A stretch of DNA of 64,000 nt, from the NCBI RefSeq assembly GCF_030272615.1, contig NC_081414.1, forward strand, positions 521,796,185-521,860,184, read 5' to 3'. Below the pieces are notes generated by a model. That model searched no databases. It was not told where the DNA came from and saw only the letters and a program-made list of their open reading frames with translations. Of this stretch, positions 11,881 to 24,401 are shown piece by piece (within the stretch, counting starts at the first letter, position 1; each line of letters starts with the position of its first letter). Source of the stretch: Cryptomeria japonica. Taxonomy: Eukaryota > Streptophyta > Pinopsida > Cupressales > Cupressaceae. The translations under genes were made by a program, and so were the position numbers.

Positions 11881-11912
11881 AGATTCTTTAAATGCTTTAT
11901 GATTAGCATTGG

Positions 11913-13478
11913 TCAGATGATTCCAACAACTTTACCCACATCTATGAGATCTTGAATCTCATGTTTTAGCTTCATGCAATTGTTTATGTTATGACCTTTA
12001 TTCTGATGAAAGTCATAGTATTCATTTTCTCTCCACCATCTTGGTTTGACTTCTAGATCATATGGTCTAGAGTTATCTGGTAGCATTGTCAAGTTGTTTG
12101 CCAATAGAGTTTTGAAAGGGATTCATATGATTCTTCGAGAGGAGTAAAATCACACTTAGGTTTAGAAAGCCAAGGCTTTTTTGAACCATTCTTTTCTTTT
12201 CTTTGGTGGATTTGTTGTTGCAGCCTCAGCAGCTTTAAGTGCTTGTGTGCTACTAGCCAAGTTGAATATCATGGGCTTTGAGTTAGCTTGAATAGTGTCT
12301 ACTAATCCATCATTAACAACATTCTTGTTGTTGTCTTTGTCATATTTCCAATACTTGTTCTTTAGTTTAGAGCTAGATCTTGGTTGTGTTTCTTTCCAAG
12401 GTGTGATATCCCCCTTCTTTATGAGCACATCTTCCATTTGAATAGCATTATCTACCATTTTGTTAAATGATGGGTGTACTTGCATTTGTATGCTATATTT
12501 AAATTCGGGCACCAAGTTATTGACAAATATATCCACTTTCTCAAAGTCTGGGATAGGTCGTGGATACCTAGAGAACATCCTTCTCCAGCATTGGAGGAAA
12601 GTAAGAAGAGGTTCCCCTACTTTTTGTTTAGTATTGCAAAGATCGATCATAGTCATAGGATGTTGAATGTTGTATGAGTATTGTTGTAAAAATAGTTGGA
12701 TTAGTTCTTTGAACATTTTTATTCCCTTGGGTAGACTTGAGAACCATTCCATTGCTTGACCCCCTAAACTCCTTGGGAAAAGGCACATGAGGTATGTTTG
12801 ATCATGCATGAACTCCATACAGGCGGCACCAAACTCTTTGAAATGATCTTGAGGATCTGAGGTACCATCATATTTGTCAAATTTAGGGATCTCCACTCAT
12901 GAAGGAAATGGAGGCATGTATAGATTCTTGTCAAATGGAAAGGGACATATTGTTTCCAGAGAATATTTTTTTGGGGACTTGTCCCTTTTTTTTAGTTTTG
13001 TCATCTCCATCCATAAGGCTAGTAATTGTTTGTGTACCATGAGTATAGGTGAGTATTCCTTTTTAGTAATGAGTTTCTGAACATCATATCCAGTAGGAAG
13101 TTTGGCACCTTGTTTTGCTAGTTCTAAGAAATAGTCTTCCTTCTCCCAGGTCATGATAGATTTCATCATTTTTCTAAAGTCTTTGTCTTTTTGACAGTCA
13201 CAAATTTCTTTTTCTAGAGGTTCAGTATCTTCTTCAGCTTCATTTGATGATGAGGAATCATTATCTTTTTTGGGAATGTTATTATCATCCTTGTTTCAAT
13301 CATTGTGTTCCATCTCATGTATAGTGGGAGATTTAGGCTCATCAAAAATTGGTCTGCCTGATATCGACGGTATGTCAGTGAGTGGATCCTTCACATAGAA
13401 TGGATTATCTTGATATTTGAAGGGTTGTTCTTTGCCTTTGTCTTCTTTCTTACGAGAACTCCTAGTTTGTGTAGGCAT
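11913..13478 (-). pseudogene. GAG of element A (gypsy), decayed
   Basis: GAG forms the particle that packages element RNA. It starts at ATG 13,476-13,478 (MPTQTRSSRKKEDKGKEQP, basic) and is read in pieces 13,296-13,478, 12,897-13,169, 12,162-12,896 and 11,913-12,104. The third piece has the retrotransposon gag signature: IPKFDKYDGTSDPQDHFKEF, then GGQAMEWFSSLPKGI, then LLTFLQCWRRMFSRY. The last has a degenerate zinc knuckle (YYDFHQNKGHNINNC) in which the first Cys appears to be Tyr. Stops at 13,294, 12,896 and 12,160 break it. A leader of about 2.1 kb separates it from the primer site. Confidence 0.88.
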
Positions 13479-15594
13479 TTTTATGGATTAGTGTGACCTA
13501 AAGTTATTTGTGATGCAGAGGTCAAGATCAATTTCAGAGCTAGTTGTTCGGTTAATGTACTGTTTAAGAGAAATCATTGAGATTTTAGTCTAGTTTTAGG
13601 AAAGATCTATCCTGTATAAGACATCTATCTAAGTTGATTCTAAGAGTAGTGTAAGATTTGGTCTAGTTTCAGGAACGATCTATCTTGTGTAAGATGTTAT
13701 CTCAGTGACTTAAATTTGATAGTTAGTTGATTGAACTAGCTGAAAGATGATCGACCAAATCATGCAACGCAAATGGTAGAAGTACACTATCTTGATCTAT
13801 TTATGCTCAGGAAAATGATAACTAGTATTATGTTCATTGTAGACTGTTTTTAGGCAAGTTTGACTATTCTGTTCTGACAAAACCAGAGACTCGTACGACA
13901 GGATTTTTTGAACCGGACGATAATTTAGTAGCTTTAGGATGAAAAAAAATATTTTTCTTACGATTTGTTGCCTCGTACTGTATGACAGATGGGTATGTGC
14001 AGGATGACAAAATACTCAAAGTAGTTCTGTTTCATACGACACGGGATACAGAGCCAGATGATAGATGAAAATGACTCATACAACACTAGATCAAGTCTAG
14101 AACAACAAACAAGAAGACTTGTACGACACAAGATCAAGTGTAGAATGATAAAATATCAAACTCGTATGACTATTCACAGGACAGAGCCTAAAATTTTGAG
14201 TTTTTTCGATTGCTGAGTATGACCAACTTTGAGATGGACTGATTTTTGACCAAGATATACTAGTTTTGGATAGAATTTCGATTTAGGATGGACAAGTTTT
14301 GACACGGATAGAGTTTTGACTGAAAATGGACTAGTTCTAACACAGATAGAGTTTCTAATCACTGAGTTGTTTCTTGTCTTCTCCAATTTTTGGTATTTCA
14401 TTTTGTTTTGTTTTAGGGATGAAAACACAAAAAATGCATAGTATAAATAGTGACTCCAATCACAACATGCAAACCCTAAGGAATTTGGTGAGGAAAGAAA
14501 ACTTTTTCTTGTAGACTCAGGCACACACCCAATAGCTATTCAAAATACAGCCGCCGAGTCTCATGCAAAGGATTCTCAAGGCCGTATTATCCAACTCCAA
14601 ACACTAATGGGGGCATGAAATGATAAGTATCTTGGGAGAGTTACTATATCTCTTGCACAAAGATTATCTCCCTTTCAGAGGTGAATCGGGTAGCTTCTAA
14701 TTTTCAATTGGAACTAGTAAGGGTCCGTTCAGCATGTCGAGGTATAAAATCAATTAAGAGGTCTCTCAGCCTTGAAAACCAAGTTTAATATACTCGAAGG
14801 TATGGAGGAGAGCTATTCTTGAGCACTGCTGTTGACTTGATTTTCATCAAATCATGTTTATTTTATAGTGGGTTGGAGTACTTAGCGTTTAGCCATTCCC
14901 ACTTAGGTCGTTCCCCTCACACAGACCGTAACAGCTTTAAGAGTTTTTCAACCCCTTGGGAGGGCAGGCCTGCTAAAGATGTACAAATCTCAAACAAATA
15001 AAAAGCCTCAAGGGTTTGGATTTCTGATTGTCTAGAAAAAGATAAGAGCATACTCTCTTACCTCTCAAAATCTTCTAAAAATACAAAGATAGATTTTTTC
15101 TTTAACTAGATAGCAAGTTAGGTTCCTAAAAAATGAATTTAAAGAATACATGATGTTTAGTCAATTCTCCTTAGGCAACCTACAAAGACAACAAATCAGT
15201 AGTCATATTGTCTTTGTGTAACAAGCATATTCTTTGATAAGCGTTCTACAAAAACTGATTAGGCTATGAAAAATTCTGAGATAAACAGATAAACAGTCAT
15301 GGTCAGTCGTCAGAATAATCAATAAAAATCATGAAATTTACCTTTATATATATATATATATATATTTTACCAAAAAATATAGAATCGTACGATAGTATAA
15401 AAACTTAGATGATACAGGATTCTAGCTTGTATGAGATAGGATTCCAGTTCATACAATACCTGTAGTTTGTCATTTCAGTCTGTGGGAAATATCGTATGAG
15501 ATGTACAGACGAAAATCCGAAAAAATCTGAAATCTGGAAAATAACAAAAAAAAAAAAGTAGTCAGTCTTGGAGGCCGAAAAATATAGTCTTCTT
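13479..15594 (-). other. Long 5' leader of element A with recurring CGTACGA motifs
   Basis: No gene is seen in about 2.1 kb between the primer site and gag. A palindromic core TCGTACGA or variants (CATACGACA, TCGTATGA, GTACGACA) recurs at 13,892, 14,033, 14,112, 14,162, 15,386 and 15,489, and again on the other side of the element (1,850, 1,922, 2,001). A second loose repeat around 14,220-14,350 uses GTTTTGAC and GGATAGAGTTT. Such leaders carry packaging and translation signals in LTR elements; any such role here is inference. Confidence 0.55.
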
Positions 15595-15611
15595 CCCCAC
15601 AGTGGGCGCCA
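15595..15611 (-). other. Primer binding site of element A
   Basis: The minus strand reads TGGCGCCCACTGTGGGG, five bases inside the LTR end (...CACACA). TGGCGCC-type primer sites are common in plant Tat and Athila gypsy elements. This fixes the 5' LTR boundary at about 15,616. Confidence 0.8.
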
Positions 15612-15615
15612 GAGA

Positions 15616-16692
15616 TGTGTGTGTGAAAAAGGTTCTATAGCAATAATCAATAATCAATAAGTAAAAAACCATAACAAAGTGACTAATTGCCTTCTAAAAG
15701 ATGCGAGTATAAGATTGCTCTTAGATTTTTATAAGCAATACCAGTGACTAGACTACACCAAGATGAAGGATTTAATCTATATGATATTTAACTATATGGA
15801 TGCAAGATGGATGAATAATTAAAGCAATGATGGATGTAAAATGGATGCAAATAATCTAAAAAAGCACAATAATCTTCAATGACTCCAGAGCGAAATTAGC
15901 GTGATAATAATCTCCAAGCGTGTTCTCAAAAATCTCTGGGGTGAATTGGAATGAGAGTTGAAGATTGAATTTATAGAGAATTACAAGAGAGATGATGAAA
16001 AAGCTATATTTAGGATTAATTGAAAATAATTGAGAAATCAGGTTTAGTTAACCTTGAGATAGATTCCAATTATAGCTTAATTGAAATACATTCAAATTAG
16101 AAGTTCAAGTTGCATTGGAAATATATTAAATTAATTTCATGCACTTGTGATAAAAATAGATAATTCCATGCATATATTTGATTTATTCAAGAAAAGAGTC
16201 TTTTCAATGCAACTAAACTTCTTTTTCTGAAAAGCTTTGAGTTCCAATTTTAGAGAATAATTCAATTAAATTTCTTTTCTGATTTCAAGTTCTAAATTTA
16301 GAAAAAGAAATAATATCTTAAGTTTGATTTCTTTCTCAATTCAATTCTTTTATTTTATTTTCAATTCATCTCTCGCTTTGTAATTAATTCCTCTTTTGTA
16401 ATAAATTAATTCCTTTTGCATGATGTGATGACAAATTTATTAATTAATTAAATATGCAAGGATATTTAATAAATTAAAATAGGATAATTGATCAAAATGA
16501 TATTCTTGGAAATGATTCAATTAATTAAATAAATATTTAATTAATATTTAGTAATTGATTTGCCATATGATTTTTGATGATCGAAGAATTAATTGTGTGC
16601 TCAAGACTGATTTAATTGCCATGTTTGGGACCTTGGTGATGTTGTAGAGATTAGAGGTCCATGGTTTAGATGACCATTTTTAAGGTATTATA
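15616..16692 (-). repeat. 5' LTR of element A
   Basis: 1,077 bp between the primer site and an outer end reading, on the minus strand, TATAATACCTTAAAAATGG (TG mutated to TA). A minus-strand TATA box, TATAAATTC, is at 15,967-15,975, about 715 bp from the LTR start. The U3 part (16,100-16,690) is very AT-rich with TTAATTAA runs. It shares layout but little sequence with the LTR of element J. The partner 3' LTR is nearly gone. Confidence 0.75.
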
Positions 16693-17208
16693 GTGTTATT
16701 TCTAGAAAATTTAAGATCAATACAAAAAATAAGGCAAAGTCCTAGTCCCTTGTTCTTGGACTACAAATATGTGAACTATACAAAGTTTGTTGACTAGAAA
16801 TTGTGAGAGATTTACTTGTTATTGTTAATGAAATCAACAAAAGAAAGAACATAAAACTACAAAATCAACTATTTATTTCTTGAGGTTTGGCCTCTTTTGG
16901 ATACTAAGGACAATTAAGAGCCACTTTCTCAACACACCTATAGACCCTATTAATATGAAAAATAAGAAAATATGCAACAAAATTATATAATTCAATAATA
17001 TTTTTCTCATGATAATCGGAGTTTTAGTATTTGCAATATAATAATGTAAAGGATAACATTATATCTTATCACTTTGAAAGAGGTACCTACAATTAATTCA
17101 TATGATGTGGATAGATTTATCTTGTTCCATGATATCATCATGTTGACGTGTGAGATGATGGGTGTCAATGGCTTCAATTTTCATTTGTTCATTCAATATT
17201 TGTGTAGT
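16693..17208. other. AT-rich spacer, nothing recognised
   Basis: About 0.5 kb flanking element A. No frames of note, no repeats matching the rest of the window, and no LTR termini were identified. Confidence 0.5.
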
Positions 17209-18650
17209 GTTGTATATTGTACACCCTTCATAGGGTGATACAATTATACACTTAGTTTAGCACCCGCCTTAGTGTGTTTGCACCTTGCATTGTAATTTCC
17301 TTTTAAGAATTTAATTAATTAATTTAATTAGATCTAAATTCATATTTCATCACTCCCCACATCATAAAATTAGGCCCTTTACCCTAAGTGTGCCCCTTTT
17401 ATTTTATTCCTCCAATAAATCATTTAATCATAAACCCTAGTTATGTCCTATTTTGACCTTTAAGGCCCAATTTTACATATCAAAACATCTTGAAATTAGA
17501 TATAACTTTGGGATTCACTCTAATATCATCATATCTAATGGCCCTAAAAATTTGGTGAAAATTGGTCAGACCATGTGCAAACTGCACATGCTCCTCGACT
17601 TTTTTCCCAAAATTTCAAGAGCATAATTCTATGATATTATAATGCTTAACCCCAAAATATTGGCAGGAAATTCAAATCCTAGGTCATCCTAAAGATGAAA
17701 TTAAGTTAAAATTAAGATTGAGGGTTTCATACATAAGAGCTCTCTTTCTTCATTTGAAGGGATGAAAATCTATGGATATAAAAATCTAAGTGAAGGTTTT
17801 TGGAGCACAAGGAAACATCTATGTAGTAAAAGAGAAGCCTATGTGGAGTCTTCAACAACATTCAATAACATTTCATCAAGAATTCATCATCAATTAGGAG
17901 CCTTGAAGACATTGAAGAATAATAGGAGATTACAGACTGATGATTGGCTTGTACCCCTCCCTTATGGTTTGGGTATGGTCTCATGTTATTTTCATGTCTT
18001 TGCATGAGCTTCATTACATCAATTTACATATTTATATTCATGCTTTATATCACTTTGCATCATTGATCTAGAGAATTTACTTTGTCAATTATAAGCAATT
18101 AGGGTTTACTCTTTAGGGTTGCTCTAGATTGTTTGCTTTCCTTTTAGGGTCTTGAACACACATAGGATTCTTGCACACTATTTTACTATAAAAATAGACT
18201 ATTTGTGGAGGTGGAAATCACCAACATAGGGGTTTGACTAAGGTAAAACCTCATATAGCCAACCAAAACCCTATTTTCAGTTGTAGGTGTAGGTGTAGGA
18301 TCTGATCATCGCTATAATTTCCAGGTACCGCTGGACACACAAACATAGTTTTGAAGATGAAATTAGAGCATAAATCACTAGTATAGGGTTGTGGCACCCT
18401 GGTCCTATGACCTGGTCCTTCTTGAGTGCCCTGGTCCTCTCTAGGTGCACTTCTCCTATGACATTGTCCTCCCTAAGTGTCTTGGTCCTCTTTGGGTGCC
18501 CTGGTCCTTTCTGGGTGCCTTGGTCCTCTCTGCGTACCCTAGTCCTATGCCCTAGTCCAACCAGTTTTAGGTGAAATTTGGCAGGCTGGAAGCTCAGAAC
18601 ACTAGATTCGTAGGTCTTTAGTTGTAGATTTATTTGACTCATTTTTCAAC
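17209..18650 (+). repeat. LTR-like sequence, unclassified
   Basis: It begins TGTTGTATATTGTACACCC, which resembles an LTR start, and has a TATA-like GGATATAAAAA near 17,775. A pyrimidine-rich stretch follows and the 3' limit is unclear (perhaps CAACACCA at 18,640-18,650). The sequence continues to 18,852, is interrupted by element B, and resumes at 25,646. No gag or pol was found. A 19-bp minisatellite lies inside it. The classification is tentative. Confidence 0.35.
18396..18563. repeat. Minisatellite, about 19-bp unit
   Basis: About nine imperfect units of the type CCTGGTCCTCTCTGGGTGC, some shortened to 13 bp (CCTGGTCCTATGA). Examples are at 18,430, 18,480, 18,499 and 18,518. It falls in the LTR-like segment and breaks no gene. 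Confidence 0.85.
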
Positions 18651-18852
18651 ACCATGTACACATTTAAATTCCTCCCCCTTCTCTGCTTTTATTATCTTAG
18701 TTTCAAATCTACAAGTTTCTACAATTTTGGTTCATATATGCTTCATTGTCCATCTCCTAGTTTAGCTGATCAATATTTCACATCGTATCTTCATATACAA
18801 CAAGAGGAATAGAAACCCTAAGAGATAATCCTTGGCTCTCTCTCACAAGAAG

Positions 18853-19766
18853 TGTTAGACAGTTCAAATAACCGGAAGACAACTGAGAGGGGGGTGAATC
18901 AATTGTCATAGATTACCGGAGCTATTAGCAATTTAAACTTCAATACTTGAACCCAAAACAATAATACCAGAATGGTTAAACCAAATACTGGAATAGCAGT
19001 TAAACCAATTAAGAATAAACAATTATCATGGAATAAGGGTCATCCACATGACACCAAGATTTATACATGGAAATCCTAGTAAAGGAAAAAACCATGGTGG
19101 GAAGCCTACCCACAGTCAGATAATACTTTTGTAGTAAGTATGTGAATTACAATTGAGGGGCCTACACTTGTAGGAAGTCCAATAGCCTAGACCACACTGA
19201 TCATCACATAAGGATAACCTAGATCAAACAAATAAATCCAATGCATAAGACATCCCGAAAATACATTGAGAGGTCCAATTCACATGTTACATTAAAGTTG
19301 CTCCATAACCTAGATCAACGGGGACCCAGTATAGATCCATACATTATAGAAATGATCTCCATCCACCAAGTCTCGAACATGATCATCAACAACATCCTAA
19401 AACTCCACCAAAATTTGTACTAGCACCACTTATGAAATTCATCAAAGATCTTCATCAAAATATCTTTCGATGAAACCCTCATTGGAACCAGAAACAAAGC
19501 GTCTAACAAAACAAGATAGCATCTGATCACCAGACCAAAACCAACTGACCAAATATGAGCATGAGTATAATGAACAAGACAATTCCATCACCAAACCATA
19601 CCAGAGCCTATTAGATCATGTCGGATCTAGATTAACCAAAAACCACTAAACCTACTGGGACCAAAAGGGTGCTGGTAAAGCATCTAAATAGCTAGTGTTG
19701 GCATCAATGACAAAATATCAATGCAACACATAATCAATTCCACCAAATGGCCAACAATCTCCCCCT
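18853..19766 (-). repeat. 3' LTR of element B
   Basis: 914 bp, aligned end to end with 24,402-25,640 except for a deletion of about 325 bp. The sequence between GATCATCACA... and ...AAACAAATAAATCCAATGC is missing here and present at about 24,765-25,110 in the 5' LTR. Confidence 0.93.
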
Positions 19767-19780
19767 TTGGCATTGATGGC
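19767..19780 (-). other. Polypurine tract of element B
   Basis: The minus strand reads CCAAAGGGGGAGAT, followed directly by the LTR start TGTTGGCC. It primes plus-strand synthesis. Element G has the closely similar CCAAAGGGGGATAT. Confidence 0.88.
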
Positions 19781-20130
19781 AACAATATATGTGAAAAAGA
19801 TCTAAGTACCAAGAAATGCCAAACAAGTCTCCCCCAATGGAAGACAACCAACAATCTCTGACATACAGCTCCTAAATGTCAATATCCCTCCCTGTTACTT
19901 TTCTTATTCATATTTCTTCCCCTGTGATTTTTTATTTTTCTTTCTCTATCTTTTTCATATAAACATATCTCCCCCTTTTAAATCAATGCCATAAATATGA
20001 CAAAAATACCAAAGCAAAAACATAAACCACTGAATCACAAAGTTGACTACTTCCCCTAAGAAGTAGCATCCCACATTAGTGTTGGAATGAATAGTATCTC
20101 TAGTAGTGCATGCCAAACTGATGCCAAACT
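19781..20130 (-). other. 3' untranslated region of element B
   Basis: About 350 bp between the pol stop and the polypurine tract. AT-rich with T/C runs and no gene. Confidence 0.6.
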
Positions 20131-21953
20131 ATATCAATCAAGTCTCTACCGAAGGGGAAGAAACTCTCAATCTGTCTCTCAGGTACTCAAATGATTCCTT
20201 GGGCAAAGGTTTAGTGAAAATATTTGCAATCTATTCTTTAGTGTTCACATAAATGAGTCTAACTTCATTTGCTTCAACCTTTTCCTTCAAAAATTTATAC
20301 TTAATAGATATGTGCTTTGTTTTAGAATGAAATACCAGATTCTTTGATATATTAGTAGCAGTAGAGATCATAGTGAATAACTACCGGTGCATCACAATCA
20401 ACCTTTATATCCTTCAACATTTGCTTCATCCATAAAACTTGTGTACAGTTAGTAGCAGCAACAACATACTCAACTTCAACAGTAGATAAATAAGTACATG
20501 ATTGTTTCTTGTTGATCCATGAAACCAACTTCTTTTCAAGAAAGAAAGTTCCACTAGAAGTGCCTTTTTGGTCATCAACATCTCTAGCCTAATGAGCATC
20601 TGTATGTGCACATAAAGTAAAGTTATCATCCTTAGGGTACCACAAGACATATTTTGATGTACCTTGCAAGTATCTAAAAATCCTTTTCACCGCAATCTCA
20701 TGATTTTCTCTAGGATCACTCTGAAATCTTGAAATAATACAAACAACATTCATAATATAAGGCCTACTCTGAGTCAAATAAATCAGACCTCCAATCATAG
20801 ATTTGTATCTTTTAGGATTTATCGATGCAAAAACATCTTTTCTTGTCAATTTCTCACTTGTAACCATAGGAGTACTTATTGATTTAGAATGTCCCATACC
20901 AAATTTCTTCTACAATTCCTTAGCATGTTTAGTTTAACAGATAAAAATACCTTTGTTAGTCTAAGTAATCTACAAAACTAAGAAAAATTTCATCTCACCA
21001 ATCATAGACATCTCAAATTCTTTCTCCATATTCTTAGAAAATTCTATGCATAACTTATCTTCACCTCCAAAAATAATACCATCAACAAATACTTCAATAG
21101 TCAGTATATCATCACCAGTGATCTTATAATATAGATAATTGTCAGCACTTCCCTTAGTAAAACCAAGCTTCAAAAGATATTTGTCCAACCTAGCATACCA
21201 AGCTCTAGGTGCTTCTTTCAATCCATATAAAGCTTTCCTTAACTTGCAAACCATGTTTTTGTCATCTAATAGTGAAAACCATTAGGTTGCTCAATATAAA
21301 CTTCCTCATCAAGATCCCCATTCGAAAATACATATTTAAGATCCATCTAATAAACCATGTAGTTTTTATAAGTATCATAGGCAAGAAATAGTCTTATAGC
21401 TTCAATCCTAGCTATAGGTGCAAAACATAATCAATTCCTTCCTTCTGAGAATATCCTTTACAAACCAATCTAGCCTTATTCTTTATAACTTGACCATCCT
21501 CATTCAATTTATTCCTAAAAACCCATTTAGTTCCAATTACATTTTTATTTTTAGGTCAGGGAACGAAGGTCCATATGTTATTTTTCTCAATCTGATCTAA
21601 TTATTCTTCCATAGCTTTCAACAAATATTCATCTTTACATGCCTTAATTACTGATACCGGTTCAACTTGTGGAATTAAACATACCTCGTTAGTTGTCATT
21701 CTTCTTCTTGTCATCACTCCATTGCTCTAATCCCCAATGATCTGATCTTTTGAATGATTCAATCTCACATACCTAAGAGTCTTATGACTTTTTGTTCCTC
21801 CTCCATGTTCCTCAGTTATTGTAGAATTCTTTGATACTATCAGAGTAACTATTTCAACACTTTATTCTGCTAAAAGTGCTACCAGTTCAGATATAATCAT
21901 TTCCACTATTGCTTCCTTCTCATAAACTCTGATTTGACTTTTGTTTAGCTCAT
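20131..21953 (-). pseudogene. RT and RNase H of element B (copia)
   Basis: Reading leftward, the start of the RT ([15 protein letters not shown]) is visible through stops near 21,500. An open piece at 20,970-21,254 has KLRKALYGLKEAPRAWYARL and FVDGIIFGG. Copia RT normally has YVDD, so the second catalytic Asp is Gly. A further piece, 20,589-20,897, has GTPMVTSEKL-like and YRSMIGGLIYLTQSRP-like motifs of the connection region. RNase H follows (CAHTDAH, KLVSWINKKQS, EVEYVVAATNC), and pol ends with the ESFEYLRDRL signature near 20,140. Several TAG stops and shifts are present. Confidence 0.9.
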
Positions 21954-23270
21954 CTACTTTGACATTAGCACTCTCCACAATTCTCTGCAATCTTTTGTTA
22001 TAGCATCTATATGTTTTTCTTTATTAGAATAACCAAGAAATTTGCCTTTATTACATCTAGAATCAAATTTCCCAATGATATCATCTCTCCTGATATAACA
22101 TTTACTAGTGACAATTCTAAAATACTTAATTGTTGGTGCATTCCCAAACCATAATTCATAAGGTGTCTTATCGATTTCTACTTTGATATGTACTTTGTTG
22201 AATGTATAAACCATTGTGCTCACTTCTTCTCTCCAGTAGATATGCAGTAGAATAGCTTCCATCATAATTGTTCTAGCAGAATCCAAGATATTTTTGTTCT
22301 TCCTTTCCACAACTCCATTTTGCTGAGGTGTCCGAAGAGCAGAAAATTGTCTTCTTATACCATGTTTCTCACAAAAGTTATTAAACTCACTGGATGTGAA
22401 TTCTCCACCATGATCTAATCTCAAACATTTAATCTTCAATCCTGTCTTAGTTTCCACTTTAGCCTTAAAGATTTTAAAATTTTCAAATTCTTTAGATTTT
22501 TTGTTTAGAAAAGTAACCCACATCATTCTAGAATAATCATCAATGATTAGCATGAAATATCTATCACCTTGAAAACTTTTAACTTTGCCAGGGCCACACA
22601 AATCGGTATGAATAAGATCATGAACATTATTTGATTTATCTTGTATACTCCTAAAAGAGGTTCTGACTTGTTTACCCATTTGACATTCTTTACATACCAG
22701 ATTATAGGGCTTCATAATCTTAGGTATATCCCTAACTGCCTTAGTTGAACTGATCTTCACAATAGAATCAAAATTCACATGACATGGCTTTTTATGCCAT
22801 AGCCAACTCTCATCAATCTGTATAATCAAACATGTCATCTCACTGGAGTACAAATGAAATATATTCCCTTTTGTCTGTGTACCAGTTGCAATCTCCAAGC
22901 CAGATCTATTAATGATTTTGCACTTTCCATCCTTGAAGTGTAATTGAAATCCCTTATCTACCAATTGTCCTACACTCAAAATATTATGCCTTAAACCTTC
23001 AACATAATAAAAATTGTCAGTATTGTTCTTACCATCCAATGATATAGTTCCTTTTCCTTTGATCATACATGCTTTGTCCTCTCCAAATCTAACTAGACTG
23101 CCATCAAATTCTTGCAAAGATAGAAACTTCCCTTTATCTCTAGTCATGTGATGTGAACAATCATTGTTAATTACCCATTCATCCTTGTCTTCAATTTTAG
23201 TAGTAAGTTCCTTCTCTTCAGGTACATTCTCTTCTAGTGTTGAATCATCTTCTTTGATAGTGAAGAACAC
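21954..23270 (-). pseudogene. Protease-integrase of element B, 438-codon open piece
   Basis: The longest open frame in the window. The protease site reads WVINNDCSHHM, where copia has a DSG triad before CSHH, so the catalytic Asp is Asn and the Gly is Asp. GVLR-type spacing then leads to the integrase zinc region (LWHKKPCHVNF ... CKECQMGKQ). The integrase core has Asp in HTDLCGPG, DDYSRMMWV, HGGEFTSSEF and TPQQNGVVERKNK, with its catalytic residues apparently kept. The C-terminal LGYSNKEK motif is near the end. It is separated from gag by a TGA/TAG region near 23,271 and from RT by a frame break. Confidence 0.93.
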
Positions 23271-24343
23271 TCATTCCTTCCCATTGTTGGAATCACTAGT
23301 AGAGTCTTCTACCAGTCTATCATCAGAATTAGTAATGCCTTCCTCATCCGCTATGTAGCATGATTTGTCTCTATTTTTATAGTACTTGTACTTGTTATGA
23401 TATCCAAGGTTAGGTTTAAATGATCTTCTAACTCTTTCTTCAAATCTTGAATTCCTTTTAGGACATCTAGATGCAAAATTAACAATCTTATTACATGCAA
23501 AACATTCAAAAGGTGTTTTTCCTTCATACTTACTTCCTACCGGTCCTTTAGTTATTCTTCTAGAAAACAGTGCCTCAAGTTTCTCAAACTCATCATCTTC
23601 TTTCTTAATATCTTCTAATTCCTTTGCATACAAAGCTTTCTAGTCTCGCTTATCGGTTGTAGATGTAGATGCATGAAAAGCAGGTTCGAACTTGACAGCT
23701 CCAGAAGGTCTGAATTCTTCAAGCTCAAAAGTAGATAGTTTTCCAACCAAAGTATCTCTGTTGATAAATGTATTAGCCATTGTTCCCAATTCATTAATAG
23801 TAGTAGAATTCATTTTATAAGCCGGTGGTAGGGCTCTCAGGACTTTAGAAACAATTTCATCTTCACTTATATTTCCACCATAACATTGAATTCCCATAAC
23901 AATCTCATTTACCCTTTTCATGAATATAGTAATCATGTCATCTTCTTCCATCTTCAGGTTTTCATATCTCACCCGATAACCATCAGGTTTAGAAATTTGT
24001 CACCTTCATTAAGAGTCTCCAACTTATCTCATATAGCCTTTCCTAATGATTTGTCAGTTAATCCCATTATTTGCTTATCACAAAGTGCACATAAGAGGGA
24101 TTCTCTTTCTCTACAATCATTCTCAAGCTCCTTATCCAAGTTTGTCAAAGGAGGATTGCCAGATCCTAGATTATAAGGTGTGAAACCATTCTATGTGATC
24201 TTCCAAATCTCCTTGCCAAGACATCTCAAATGAGTCTCCATCCAAATCTTCCATGCTGTGTAATTTGTTCCATCAAGCCATGGAATATCCCTCTGAAAGA
24301 TAGATCCATAAGACCTGGATGAACTTGAACTGTTAGATGCCAT
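23271..24343 (-). pseudogene. GAG of element B (copia, UBN2 type)
   Basis: The likely start is ATG 24,341-24,343 (MASNSSSSSRSYG). Then come WLDGTNYTAWKIWMETHL, typical of copia GAG, and a helical middle (VSKVLRALPPAYKMNSTTI, 23,640-23,972). A zinc knuckle follows (CFACNKIVNFASRC, 23,450-23,500), in which the usual Gly-His is Asn-Phe, so zinc binding is probably lost. Open pieces 23,640-23,972 and 23,271-23,633 are joined by one TAG. It forms the capsid of copia particles. Confidence 0.9.
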
Positions 24344-24387
24344 ACGATCTTCCTCAAGCCGATAAGCTTTCTACAGAGAGGACCAAT

Positions 24388-24401
24388 GATCTAATACCGA
24401 T
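24388..24401 (-). other. Primer binding site of element B
   Basis: The minus strand reads ATCGGTATTAGATC next to the LTR end. It is a mutated form of TTGGTATCAGAGC, which is complementary to initiator tRNA-Met; intact copies are at 53,354 and 60,728. Confidence 0.8.

Larger units (their letters stand above)
631..16692 (-). mobile_element. Element A: Ty3/gypsy retrotransposon, Tat lineage, decayed
   Basis: On the minus strand the order is 5' LTR (15,616-16,692), primer site, gag, protease, G-patch, RT, RNase H, a second archaeal-type RNase H, integrase, then an antisense PMD gene and a polypurine tract at 651-664. Dual RNase H and an extra ORF between pol and the 3' LTR are known marks of the Tat lineage. 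The 3' LTR is reduced to about 20 bp (ACCATTTTTAGGGTATTACA), which matches the outer end of the 5' LTR (ACCATTTTTAAGGTATTATA). Every reading frame is broken by stops or shifts, so it is an immobile relic. Span and orientation are secure; whether the far-left part came from the same insertion is less certain because the 3' LTR is missing. Confidence 0.85.

Noticed and set aside
18396-18563. CRISPR-like array
   Set aside because: The repeat units are contiguous and imperfect, without unique spacers, in a plant nuclear context.
18389-18574. Frames on both strands across the 19-bp minisatellite
   Set aside because: Repeat translation without other support.
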